DNA of 64,000 nucleotides from Stieleria magnilauensis (GTDB lineage Bacteria; Planctomycetota; Planctomycetia; Pirellulales; Pirellulaceae), in assembly GCA_007753675.1 (NCBI GenBank), contig CP036432.1, forward strand, positions 5,864,394-5,928,393. The letters run 5' to 3'. The notes under the pieces are model-generated. The model saw nothing but the letters and a program-made list of their open reading frames with translations. It was not told the DNA's origin and made no database searches. Within the stretch, counting starts at the first letter, position 1; each line of letters opens with the position of its first letter. Position numbers and translations under genes: made by a program. Shown one piece after another: positions 8,721 through 16,687 of the stretch.

Positions 8721-9413
8721 CTAGTGATCATGGTCGCCATACTCGTGACGGGTCTCGAAGCCGTTTTGCTTTAGCCAGCCCATCAATTGGTCAGCAGTCT
8801 TGTGATTAGCAACGTGAACGTCACGCCAAGTCGGGGCACGAAACGCGATGTCGGAGTGTCCGTCGTGCGAGTCCACGCGAACTTCCGCGCCCACTTTTTT
8901 CAGCGTGTCGATCATCTGCTTTTCGTTGGCTGAGCCATCACCGTGCATGCGTTTCCATTTCACCATCCGAAACTCCACGACCTCGGGACCCTTGGCGTAG
9001 GCTGGATCGGGGTGAGCGTGTGACACATCGAAGCCAGACTTCGATAGCCAACCCGCCCATTGCTCGGCCATCTTGTGGTCCTTGACCTCCATTTCCTTCC
9101 ATTGGGCGATACGATAGGTCACATCGGTGTGACCATCGTGGCTGTCCTGCTTGACTTCACAGCCAAGTTTCTTGACGGTCGCAGCATGCTGAGCCGCTTT
9201 GTTGGCATCGTCAAAGTGCATCGACTTCCACTCGGGCAAATAGAACGCCAACGTTTCACCTCTGTGGGCATGATCACCGTGGTCGTGTCCGTCGTGATCA
9301 TGTCCGGCGTGGTCGTGGCCTTCATGTCCCGCCTCTTGGGCCGAGAGCGATCCGCCAGCCAAAGAGATCGCAGCACAAACAGCCATGGCAAACATCATTT
9401 TTGAAACTTTCAT
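8721..9413 (-). CDS. Secreted His-rich protein with two tandem 'HDGHxD...WLxxxGF' domains
   Basis: 230 residues from ATG 9413, picked because GAAGGA lies 7 bases upstream; ATG 9419 is too close to it. A signal peptide ends near SLSAQ and is followed by a GHDHAGHDHDGHDH linker. Two copies of a domain of about 75-80 residues follow: 'LGCEVKQDSHDGHTDVTYR' with 'WAGWLSKSGFDVSH', and 'VGAEVRVDSHDGHSDIAFR' with 'LMGWLKQNGFETRH'. Each starts with an 'EWKSMHF' or 'KWKRMHG' strand and holds several spaced His residues. A single copy of the same domain is found at 22888-23202 behind a different N-terminus. The family is not one I recognise; a metal-binding or metal-presenting role is inferred. Confidence 0.75.
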   Translation of the reverse strand: MKVSKMMFAMAVCAAISLAGGSLSAQEAGHEGHDHAGHDHDGHDHGDHAHRGETLAFYLPEWKSMHFDDANKAAQHAATVKKLGCEVKQDSHDGHTDVTYRIAQWKEMEVKDHKMAEQWAGWLSKSGFDVSHAHPDPAYAKGPEVVEFRMVKWKRMHGDGSANEKQMIDTLKKVGAEVRVDSHDGHSDIAFRAPTWRDVHVANHKTADQLMGWLKQNGFETRHEYGDHDH

Positions 9414-9469
9414 CTTCATGTCCTTCAAGTTTTGATTGGGTAGTTAAATTTCTAGCATTGGTCCAAAAC

Positions 9470-9496
9470 CGTAGCGAAAGCCACCAAGGATTTCGG
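9470..9496 (+). repeat. Dispersed repeat copy (CGTAGCG...CCAAG...TTTCGG)
   Basis: 27 bases reading CGTAGCGAAAGCCACCAAGG then ATTTCGG. It matches the consensus seen at 18451, 33351 and elsewhere and lies between two minus-strand genes. Confidence 0.7.
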
Positions 9497-9610
9497 ATCG
9501 TTGTATGACAGCCGCGATTCTTGCGGAATGCTGGTGCCACTTCCTAAGATGTTCAGCCGATTGTCAAAACGGCTGAGACGGGGAACTGCAGCGCGGCGAA
9601 ACCCAAAAAA

Positions 9611-9638
9611 CCGTAGCGCAAGCCGCCATGGAGTTCGG
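9611..9638 (+). repeat. Dispersed repeat copy, diverged
   Basis: CCGTAGCGCAAGCCGCCATG then GAGTTCGG. A diverged copy in the same gap as the copy at 9470 and in the same orientation. Confidence 0.55.
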
Positions 9639-9716
9639 TTGCTATTCAGCGAATTGACGAAACTCCTGGCGAGATTCGTTACGCCTGCGTTTGCCGCAGA
9701 TATTGTCGGACGATGC

Positions 9717-10151
9717 CTAGATTTGCCAGGATTGCAGCAGTGCGCAGCGACCACCGGCGGTCACACACCAGGCGGCTTCCGCCGATAAAGAATGAGCTGC
9801 CGACGTGAAGAGATGCGGGACCAGTCGCTTTGCCGGTCCGCATGTCCAAATGGCGATTGGCTGGAGATCGAAATGCGGTGAAGCGATTCTGGCGTCGACA
9901 TAGACACAGCGGCCTTCGTCGCACGGCTGGGAGTGATCGTCGGCAGGCACGCCCTCTTGATGTGCGGCTTCATCGTACTCGGCGGAATGTTTCCCGTCAT
10001 GGCCCAATGAAGCATGGCAACCAATTGACTCATGCCCGCAATTCGCCATCGCATGCTCATGATGCACGCAACATCCCGCCAACGCATGCACGTTGAAAGC
10101 CAGCAGAGTTAGAAACTGGATGAGGGTAGACAGCAAAAGCTTACTTCTCAA
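9717..10151 (-). CDS. Small secreted Cys/His-rich protein
   Basis: 144 residues from a TTG start at 10151. A signal peptide runs through 'LSTLIQFLTLLAFNVHALA' and is followed at once by GCCVHHEHAMANCGHESIGC and further spaced His and Cys residues. The C-terminus, 'RCALLQSWQI', matches the family tail shared with 945-1460, 3625-4116, 16192-16614 and 40230-40643. The 'GCC.HH' start of the mature part also matches the N-terminus of 22888-23202. It lies downstream of the ABC export operon on the same strand, 68 bases after the second permease. No enzyme domain is recognised; periplasmic metal capture is inferred. Confidence 0.65.
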   Translation of the reverse strand: MRSKLLLSTLIQFLTLLAFNVHALAGCCVHHEHAMANCGHESIGCHASLGHDGKHSAEYDEAAHQEGVPADDHSQPCDEGRCVYVDARIASPHFDLQPIAIWTCGPAKRLVPHLFTSAAHSLSAEAAWCVTAGGRCALLQSWQI

Positions 10152-10219
10152 GAAATGTCAGTTGGCGAGCTTCACAACGAAGCGATTATCGGCACCGGTG
10201 CGATGCGAGTCAATGCCAG

Positions 10220-11353
10220 TCAGGCTTGCCGGAGGGCGTTGACGATGGGGACGGTGCCCGCCTGGATAGCGGGTGCTAGTCCCGCTGCAATGCCAACAGC
10301 CAGCGACACCAAGGCACCTGTGAGGGCTAATCCGATGGACGGTCGAAAGGCGATGGTCGCTCCCTCAGCTCCGATCGCGAAACCACCGATGGCCAATGCT
10401 GCCATTGCCAGTGCGGTCCCCGCGATGCCGCCGACAAGACACAGGATCGTGCTCTCGGTCAACACCAGCCGCATGGCCCGCAACGGTCGCACGCCAATGG
10501 TTTGCAAAACCGCGTATTCTTTGATTCGATCTTGGACACTCATGACCGTGGTGGTTGCAACGAGCGACAAAACTAACCCGACACACGCATAGCCCAACCA
10601 GTGTGCGAAACCGATCAAGTCGACGAGATCCGAAAGCGTGCTGGCTTGAAAGGCACCTTTGCGACGCGTTTTGGTCGCGACGCTGCCGGCGCGTAGCTTG
10701 GCGTCAATTTCACTGGCAACGCGGTCCGGGTCGGCGTCGTCGGTCAACAACACTTCGTGCTGCGTGACCAATCCAGCGGCGTCGAGACCGCGTGTGTATT
10801 GTAGGAAAGCGAGACTCGTATATATCAAGTTTTCTTCCGATGGCACGGTCGACTGGAATACTCCGGCAACCTTGACGGAGATATCACCGATCGAGAATTG
10901 GTCTCCCGTCTTCAGCCCTCGCCGCTGAGCAACATTACGACCGACAATGGCGGCGTCCCGTTGCGTCGAAAACGCATGCCAGTCTCCTGCTGTTAACGTC
11001 AACGGACGCGTCGATTTGATTTGCTGCGGGTCGGCTCCGTTGAAGACCACAATATCCAAGCTCGCACGGCAATTATTGGTCCACACCTGAATCGGCATGA
11101 CATCACGAACACCGGGAATCTCCTTGATTTTGCGCGAGTAGTCTTCCGGTAATCGGCTGGTTGTCGGGCAAAAGCGGTTCTCCTGAAAAACGATCAAACT
11201 GCGATCTGCATCGGAACCGGTTGTCAGTCGCTGTAACCCTTCCTGCACCGAACCAACGAAGCAGAAGACAAACATCGCCACCGCCGCGCCGGTGACGGTG
11301 AGTAAGGTTCGAGTGCGATGACGCCAGAGAGTTTTAAGGACGTAGGTGAACAT
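10220..11353 (-). CDS. FtsX/MacB-type ABC transporter permease
   Basis: 377 residues. One N-terminal membrane helix ('[20 protein letters not shown]') precedes a large periplasmic domain (about 45-255). Three helices close the protein, with the FtsX-type '[19 protein letters not shown]' loop before the second of them. It should pair with the ATPase encoded just upstream (11396-12157) and the second permease at 14298-15452. Transporters of this class use ATP to move lipoproteins or small molecules out of the inner membrane rather than to import. It is last of the five core genes of the operon. Confidence 0.88.
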   Translation of the reverse strand: MFTYVLKTLWRHRTRTLLTVTGAAVAMFVFCFVGSVQEGLQRLTTGSDADRSLIVFQENRFCPTTSRLPEDYSRKIKEIPGVRDVMPIQVWTNNCRASLDIVVFNGADPQQIKSTRPLTLTAGDWHAFSTQRDAAIVGRNVAQRRGLKTGDQFSIGDISVKVAGVFQSTVPSEENLIYTSLAFLQYTRGLDAAGLVTQHEVLLTDDADPDRVASEIDAKLRAGSVATKTRRKGAFQASTLSDLVDLIGFAHWLGYACVGLVLSLVATTTVMSVQDRIKEYAVLQTIGVRPLRAMRLVLTESTILCLVGGIAGTALAMAALAIGGFAIGAEGATIAFRPSIGLALTGALVSLAVGIAAGLAPAIQAGTVPIVNALRQA

Positions 11354-11364
11354 GGGAGATTGCC

Positions 11365-11394
11365 GAATGGAGAATGGAGAATGGAGAATGGAGG
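11365..11394 (+). repeat. GGAGAAT tandem repeat
   Basis: Three to four units of GAATGGA or GGAGAAT in the short gap between the ABC ATPase and permease genes. The complementary C/T-rich stretch 11431-11493 continues into the 3' end of the ATPase gene. A related tract lies at 15521-15554. Confidence 0.7.
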
Positions 11395-11395
11395 G

Positions 11396-12157
11396 TCAAC
11401 CAAATTTCTTGATGGCTACTGAATCTCCTGCGTTCCCGACTCCCACCTCCCACTCTCCCAGACTCCCGCTCTCCTTGTCTCCCCCTCTTTCTAAAAACTT
11501 CCCGCGATCGAGCATCAATTGCCGCGAAGCGATGCTCGCGGCATCGCGATCGTGAGTGACCATCAACAGCGTGATATCGAGTTCCTTGTTGAGTCGTTGC
11601 AGCAGGACCTGAACTTGCTCGCTGGTTTCGGTGTCCAAACTACCCGTTGGCTCATCGGCGACAACGACCTTTGGATGAGCCACAATCGCCCTGGCGATGC
11701 CGACTCGTTGCTCTTGCCCACCGGACAATTGCCGCGGATAGTGATCGGCGCGGTCGCTCAGTCCCACCGCCTCCAACGCCAACTCAACACGCTGTCGCCG
11801 CTGAGTTGACGAAAGATTCAAGAGCAACGTCGGCAATTCAACGTTCTCATAGGCGGTCAGAACAGGAATCAAATTATGCGTTTGAAAAATATAGCCGAGG
11901 TTCGCGGCCCGCCAATCGGCCAGTTTGCTGCGTGACAGTTTCGTCACTTCCGTTCCATCGACCGTGATGGTTCCTGAATCCGGGCGGTCGATGCCACTGA
12001 CCAAGTTCAGAAGCGTGCTCTTTCCCGTGCCGCTTGGCCCCATCAGCGACACAAAGTCACCCGCGTCAATATCCAAGTCGATATCGTCCAGCGGAGTGAT
12101 GGTTTCGTCACCTTTACGGAAACTCTTGCTAACGCCACGCAGTTCTACTAAAGCCAT
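11396..12157 (-). CDS. ABC transporter ATPase, LolD/MacB type
   Basis: 253 residues. Walker A is GPSGTGKST (about residues 40-48), the ABC signature is LSGGQEQR, and Walker B is [12 protein letters not shown] with the switch His in '[12 protein letters not shown]'. This arrangement is typical of the LolD/MacB/FtsE branch, which couples to FtsX-type permeases. Its ATG lies directly after the stop of the adaptor gene (12158-13717). The last 25 residues, '[20 protein letters not shown]' and onward, are encoded by a low-complexity purine-rich tract on the coding strand and look like an extension added by repeat expansion. Confidence 0.92.
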   Translation of the reverse strand: MALVELRGVSKSFRKGDETITPLDDIDLDIDAGDFVSLMGPSGTGKSTLLNLVSGIDRPDSGTITVDGTEVTKLSRSKLADWRAANLGYIFQTHNLIPVLTAYENVELPTLLLNLSSTQRRQRVELALEAVGLSDRADHYPRQLSGGQEQRVGIARAIVAHPKVVVADEPTGSLDTETSEQVQVLLQRLNKELDITLLMVTHDRDAASIASRQLMLDRGKFLERGGDKESGSLGEWEVGVGNAGDSVAIKKFG

Positions 12158-13717
12158 CTAATTTACTCCCATTGTTTGATCGTCGCCGGTCACCTTGACC
12201 GGACTATTTTCCGTTAATCCATCCATGCCGCTTGCGACTAATTTGTCGGTGACCTTCAAACCCGACTTCACTTCCACCAATCCGCCCGCACTGGATGCAC
12301 CCGCTTCAATGGTTCGCCGTTGGGCTCGTTCATCCGCATCGACAACCCAGACGAATGCACCGCTGTCTCCCGACTGAATCAGATGTTCCGGTGCGAACAT
12401 TCGCTCCGTTTCCGTCGCCTCGCTCTTGGTGTTCCCAACGATGGGAGCCAAAAATGTTGCGGTGACCAGCATTTCAGGGCTAACCGTTGGCGGAGGGTCA
12501 AGCAATTCGACTTTGACTTCCAAAGTATTCTTTTGAATGTTTGCCGAACTGGTCGATTGAAGGACGCGGCCTTGGATCGGCGTCTTTGAAGAAGCCGTTT
12601 CGATTTCCACTGGCTGGCCCGGCGTGACCATCGGCACATCTTCCAATCGCACGTCCGCGCGGACTTGCAAACGCTCGGGATCGTACATTTCGATCACCGT
12701 GTTCGAGCTTTGCCCAGCGGTCGTTTCCATTCCCATCACGCGCGTTCCCGGTGCGGCGACGAGCTTCAAGACTCGCCCGTCCATCGGCGCGCGGACAATG
12801 TTGCGATCCAACGCCAATTCGGATTGCCGCACACGCAGCTTCGCCTCGTCTCGGAGCGCCTTCGCCGACTGCACCTTCGCCTCCGCTTCCTGGAGCTGAC
12901 GGTTTTCCTCGATCAGCAAGTTTCGCTGTCGCTGCAATGCGTCGACCTTCCTCTGCAACGTGTCAACCTCGGATTGCAGATTCGGTTGTCGCTTGTGTAG
13001 CTCTTGTAGATTCGCGTGAGCCGTCGCATGTTCACTTTCAGCCTGTCGCACGATTCGTGAAGCGATCGCATCCTTGGCCTCGCGTTTCCCCTCCATGCTG
13101 CTGTGTGCGTACTTCACCTCCGCTTCGGCGGCTTGGATCAAGAACGGAAGTTTTTCCAGTTCCGTTTTCGACTTGGCCAGCGTGCTTTGGGCATCGGCCA
13201 GTGGTACTTCCAGATGAACAGGATTCTCGATCCGCACCTTTGCCGCATCGCGTTCGGCAATCGCGCGATTCAGTTCTCCCTCGCGAATCTCCAGTGAATT
13301 TTTCGCTTGCTCGACGTCCAGTTCGGCATCAATCGCAATCAACTTTGCGATCGGTTGGTCTTTCTTGACACGTTGTCCCTCGACCACCAACAGCTCGTCA
13401 ATCACACCGGGGGCCAACGCCGCGACACGAATCGCTGTCGGTCGCGGCTCGATCCAACCCGGTGATTGAAACAGTGTGGTGCCTGCCTGTTGGACCTCCG
13501 CTCGCTTAACGATCACCGGCACGACCGTCACGCTGGGTTGTGGCATCAACTGACGCCCAGCCGCCGCGACAAGCAGTCCTAGAAAGCCGAGCAGGATCGC
13601 TAGCGGGAGTACGTACCGCGAAACCCAAGGCTTTCGCCGGGGCTTCACCGCCTGGGAGGATTCACTCGCCGGCGAGCGATCGAGCGCCAATTGACTGAGG
13701 TCCAAAGGACGATTCAT
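12158..13717 (-). CDS. HlyD/MacA-type periplasmic adaptor of an ABC exporter
   Basis: 519 residues. A membrane anchor (about residues 30-52) is followed by a split lipoyl-type domain ('ALAPGVIDELLVVEGQRVKK' and 'IVRAPMDGRVLKLVAAPGTR') around a long coiled coil (about 130-300), then beta-barrel and membrane-proximal regions. Such adaptors link an inner-membrane ABC pump to an outer-membrane channel. It is joined to the ATPase gene without a gap and lies 3 bases after the lipoprotein gene 13720-14250, so the five genes 15452 to 10220 form one operon. Confidence 0.9.
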   Translation of the reverse strand: MNRPLDLSQLALDRSPASESSQAVKPRRKPWVSRYVLPLAILLGFLGLLVAAAGRQLMPQPSVTVVPVIVKRAEVQQAGTTLFQSPGWIEPRPTAIRVAALAPGVIDELLVVEGQRVKKDQPIAKLIAIDAELDVEQAKNSLEIREGELNRAIAERDAAKVRIENPVHLEVPLADAQSTLAKSKTELEKLPFLIQAAEAEVKYAHSSMEGKREAKDAIASRIVRQAESEHATAHANLQELHKRQPNLQSEVDTLQRKVDALQRQRNLLIEENRQLQEAEAKVQSAKALRDEAKLRVRQSELALDRNIVRAPMDGRVLKLVAAPGTRVMGMETTAGQSSNTVIEMYDPERLQVRADVRLEDVPMVTPGQPVEIETASSKTPIQGRVLQSTSSANIQKNTLEVKVELLDPPPTVSPEMLVTATFLAPIVGNTKSEATETERMFAPEHLIQSGDSGAFVWVVDADERAQRRTIEAGASSAGGLVEVKSGLKVTDKLVASGMDGLTENSPVKVTGDDQTMGVN

Positions 13718-13719
13718 TG

Positions 13720-14250
13720 TTAGTCCTTCCTCACGAAGATCTTTTTGGCAGCGACGGTCAAATTGCCTTGATCGTCACGTTTGGCAGTGCCCTTGACGAC
13801 GACGGTCGACAACTCTTTGACTTCCAAAAAGTCGCGAGCGTCCTGAGTCACTGGCTTGCCCGCATCGTCGACGATTTTGACGGTGGCAATGTTCTCCTTC
13901 ACGGCGTCCGTCTCGCAACAGTAGTCCCACGGCGTCGGACAGCCTTCGTCAGGAGCACAATACGGAACCTTTGCATCAACGATGGTGAATGCCGCCAAGC
14001 CTTTGACAAACGGTTCGCTCGATCCGCCGATCAAACCGACCAAGGTGATTTCCTTGCCGTCTTCGGCTTTCTGACGTGCTTCGCCAACCGGGACCGCACC
14101 TGCCGGTTCCGTCTCGGCCTCGTATTGCGTCTTGCCGGACTCCAAGTCGTACCGGTTTTGGCTCGGCCCATCGGCAACCGTGGCACCGTCCTTGCATCCA
14201 ATCATCGCAATCGACAATCCTACAACAGCAAACGACATCAAAAGTTTCAT
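13720..14250 (-). CDS. Lipoprotein with conserved Cys region, in ABC export operon
   Basis: 176 residues from ATG 14250, with GGAG 9 bases upstream; the much longer frame to 14676 overlaps the permease gene and is not used. The lipobox is MIGC at residues 16-19. A central Cys-rich stretch, 'YCAPDEGCPTPWDYCCETDA', is followed by a beta-rich part ('STVVVKGTAKRDDQGNLTVA') that could be an OB-like fold. The four Cys could bind a metal ion on the periplasmic side for hand-over to the exporter. The family is not named with confidence. Confidence 0.75.
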   Translation of the reverse strand: MKLLMSFAVVGLSIAMIGCKDGATVADGPSQNRYDLESGKTQYEAETEPAGAVPVGEARQKAEDGKEITLVGLIGGSSEPFVKGLAAFTIVDAKVPYCAPDEGCPTPWDYCCETDAVKENIATVKIVDDAGKPVTQDARDFLEVKELSTVVVKGTAKRDDQGNLTVAAKKIFVRKD

Positions 14251-14297
14251 CTCAAATTTCTCCAAAGAGGGTTTCTGTAAACACATCTGCAATCGCC

Positions 14298-15452
14298 TCA
14301 GACTGCTTTCAAACTCGTTGCGACCTCCGCTCGCAACGCCTTCAATGCCGGAGGCAACGCACCGACGACACCTAGCAGCAATCCAACACCACAACCGATC
14401 AAGATCGCCACGCTGTCGATACGAATCGTAAAAGCGCCCATGGTGAAGCGAACCGCCATTCCATTGAGCATCGTCAAAGCAACCACGCCGGAGAGCAACG
14501 ATCCGGCAGCCGCCAGCAATACACCTTCTTGAACCAAGCTGATCAAGATCGCCCGACGTCGATATCCAACCGCTTGCAAGGTTGCGATTTCGCGAATTCG
14601 TCCAGCCACCGCGCCGTACATCATGTTCAACCCAGCAAAAATCCCTGCTCCTGAAACCAGCACGACTACGAACCATGCCAACACGCGGACCGGTTTGTAG
14701 TGCTGCTGAAGCGAAGCGTAGTAGTCCGTCTCGCGGATCGCTCGCAGTTCAAGGTCGGTGCGTTCCTTACAAAACAACTCGACTTCCGCCGCCGAACTTT
14801 GCGGCGTCAGCAGCATCGCAACCAAACTCAAATCCTGCCGTTTGGTAGCTGTTTGAAAGTCACCCAACTTGCACCAAATCTCCGACTCATAGGCAGCACC
14901 GCCTGCGGCAAAGCGACCACTGATCTTCCAACGCCGGCCTTCAAATTCAATCATCTGACCGATGGCCATTGCGGCATCGGTGCTGCCCAATTTGGCGGCG
15001 GCCAAGCGACCGACCATCACTTCCCCGTCGCCGGGCCAGTCGCCATCGACCAGTTTGACACGGCGGCGGACCAGCGGAGTGGACAGCGTAATGCCGCGAA
15101 CGAGTCCCAAGCCCCCATCGCCCGCGTCCGTCTTCACTCGCGTTCCCAGATAAAGCTCAGGCGAAACAGCTGTGACGCCGAATCGCTTCGCGGCTCCATC
15201 CAAACTCGCCGTCAGCAGCGAAGGCGTCCGAGCTGCGATCGACGAGTTTTCAATATTCTCTTCGGAGTTGACCGAATACACCAAAACCACGTCCTCATCA
15301 CCACTGACGGTCAATGATTGCTCCAATCCTCGGATGAACCCGACAACGACAAAGACCAACATGACAACCGTCGCCAAAGCGAGCAGCGTCAATGCCGTCC
15401 GCATCGGCCGCCGAGCCAAGTTGCGAACACCGTATTCCCAGGGAAGTAGCAT
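14298..15452 (-). CDS. FtsX/MacB-type ABC transporter permease
   Basis: 384 residues from ATG 15452. The frame extends to 15536, but that part is low-complexity DNA and the fold begins at [20 protein letters not shown]. It has one N-terminal helix, a periplasmic domain, and three C-terminal helices with the FtsX-type '[19 protein letters not shown]' loop. It is the first gene of the ABC export operon and a partner of the second permease at 10220-11353; the pair likely forms a heterodimer around the ATPase dimer. Confidence 0.88.
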   Translation of the reverse strand: MLLPWEYGVRNLARRPMRTALTLLALATVVMLVFVVVGFIRGLEQSLTVSGDEDVVLVYSVNSEENIENSSIAARTPSLLTASLDGAAKRFGVTAVSPELYLGTRVKTDAGDGGLGLVRGITLSTPLVRRRVKLVDGDWPGDGEVMVGRLAAAKLGSTDAAMAIGQMIEFEGRRWKISGRFAAGGAAYESEIWCKLGDFQTATKRQDLSLVAMLLTPQSSAAEVELFCKERTDLELRAIRETDYYASLQQHYKPVRVLAWFVVVLVSGAGIFAGLNMMYGAVAGRIREIATLQAVGYRRRAILISLVQEGVLLAAAGSLLSGVVALTMLNGMAVRFTMGAFTIRIDSVAILIGCGVGLLLGVVGALPPALKALRAEVATSLKAV

Positions 15453-15520
15453 TAGATTGATGATTTCAGATTGGTGATTGAAGATTGATGACGAGCAAAG
15501 AATGAAGAACGAGGAACAGG

Positions 15521-15554
15521 TTTCTCCATTCCCCATTCTCCATTCTCTATTTCC
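15521..15554. repeat. GGAGAATGGGGAATGG-type tract
   Basis: TTTCTCCATTCCCCATTCTC followed by CATTCTCTATTTCC is the complement of the GGAGAAT units at 11365. It lies upstream of the permease gene 14298-15452, next to an ATTGATGATT/GATTGAAGATTGATGA stretch. Confidence 0.6.
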
Positions 15555-15559
15555 TCTAA

Positions 15560-15907
15560 CTAACTCTTCGGCTTGGACGTAAACGTCCCCTCGGGACTCA
15601 CCATCTTCGTCGGTGTCTTCCCGATGCTCTCCATGATCTCCCAGATCCCCTTGGGGCTGAGCCGGACTCCCGTCTTGGGAATCAGGGTTACGGATTGCTT
15701 TTCGATGTCACACTGAACTTTGGCGACATCATCGACCTCGTCAAAGCGTTTCGTGATTTTCTTCACGCAGCCGCCGCACATTTCACCCACCGTCATCACG
15801 GTGTTCGATTTTGTACGGTCGGCGCTAAACGCGCTCGTCGGCATCGCGACGGCGGCAAACGTCATGACAGCGGCCAACAGGCTCGCGTTTCGGACTAAAC
15901 TCAACAT
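15560..15907 (-). CDS. Secreted HMA (heavy-metal-associated) domain protein
   Basis: 115 residues. A signal peptide ends at AFSA. The metal-binding loop '[20 protein letters not shown]' (residues about 41-60) has the CxxC pair and the Lys/Asp pattern of HMA domains. The C-terminus '[15 protein letters not shown]' is shared with the HMA protein at 34159-34524, which ends '[14 protein letters not shown]'. HMA proteins carry Cu(I) or Zn(II); an exported one may hand metal to the exporter encoded downstream. AAGGAG stands about 9 bases before the ATG. Confidence 0.85.
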   Translation of the reverse strand: MLSLVRNASLLAAVMTFAAVAMPTSAFSADRTKSNTVMTVGEMCGGCVKKITKRFDEVDDVAKVQCDIEKQSVTLIPKTGVRLSPKGIWEIMESIGKTPTKMVSPEGTFTSKPKS

Positions 15908-15972
15908 GCCAAGACTCCTTCTGGAAAGGCAAACTCAAAAACAAAACTCGTACGCGACCATCGCGCACGAAC

Positions 15973-15999
15973 CCGTAGCGGACGCCACCAAGGCATTCC
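15973..15999 (+). repeat. Dispersed repeat copy
   Basis: CCGTAGCGGACGCCACCAAG then GCATTCC, upstream of the HMA gene. The 3' end of the consensus is diverged. Confidence 0.6.
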
Positions 16000-16023
16000 A
16001 CCACAGACGGGAATTCGCTATCT

Positions 16024-16050
16024 CGTAGCGGAAACCGACAAGGGTTTCAG
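16024..16050 (+). repeat. Dispersed repeat copy
   Basis: CGTAGCGGAAACCGACAAGG then GTTTCAG, 24 bases after the previous copy and in the same orientation. Confidence 0.65.
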
Positions 16051-16077
16051 CAATGAACGGAAACTCGCGATACGTCG

Positions 16078-16102
16078 AAATTCTTGGCGAATTCCGCTAC
16101 CG
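16078..16102 (-). repeat. Dispersed repeat copy, inverted
   Basis: AAATTCTTGGCGAATTCCGC then TACCG, the reverse complement of the consensus. With the copy at 16024 it could form a hairpin about 80 bases long. Confidence 0.65.
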
Positions 16103-16191
16103 ACCACGATTCTAAAGAGACGGATGAAACAACGAGGGTCGCGGGCGAGTGAGGCTCTCAAGCCAACTCGGCACGCAAGTTCGTGATCCGT

Positions 16192-16614
16192 TCAAATCAA
16201 CCAAGATTGGTGCGCTGTGCGCGCATCCCTACCGCATCTGTACCGCGGCCTAACCTTCGGTGCCCAATCGCGAGATGCTGACGACACACTACGGGGCGCA
16301 TCAAGTGAAATCATTGTTGACGGCAAGACACCGACCTGAATCGTCTTCACCGCCAGCGGCAGAGCATCCGACTCACTGATGGCACCATCGCACAAGCAAT
16401 CTTGGCAATCGCATTCACCGGTGGGCACTGGTTCACCGGCGGGCATTGGGCCGGAAGCATCCGAGCCACTCTCGCATCCATCCTGCGAACAGCATCCGCA
16501 CGATGCGGTTTGCGAAACATCACCATTGCCGCTGCTGACCTGGCAGGCAAAGCAACGAATTGGACACGCCATCAGAGCGGCGATCAGCAAAACGGTGAGG
16601 GCCGGTCGAAACAT
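16192..16614 (-). CDS. Small secreted Cys-rich protein
   Basis: 140 residues. A signal peptide (residues 1-24, with 'CPIRCFAC' at its end) is followed by 'SCGCCSQDGCESG' and 'TGECDCQDCLCDGA'. The protein ends 'GRDARTAHQSWLI', close to the tail of 40230-40643 ('GRDVRLVYASLLL'); these two also share the 'CP..C' signal-peptide end and are the closest pair of the family. No enzyme domain is seen. It lies 73 bases downstream of the fused membrane/aminopropyltransferase gene's stop side and 284 bases upstream of the HMA gene on the same strand. Confidence 0.65.
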   Translation of the reverse strand: MFRPALTVLLIAALMACPIRCFACQVSSGNGDVSQTASCGCCSQDGCESGSDASGPMPAGEPVPTGECDCQDCLCDGAISESDALPLAVKTIQVGVLPSTMISLDAPRSVSSASRDWAPKVRPRYRCGRDARTAHQSWLI

Positions 16615-16687
16615 GCAAACAGATTAGCTGAAGGCGGATTCTACGTAAATACTAATTCGGATGTCTCAGCGCGTCAGCTTGATCGTT

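Noticed and set aside
11365..11493. CRISPR-like repeats
   Set aside because: The units are 6-8 bases without spacers; this is simple low-complexity DNA.
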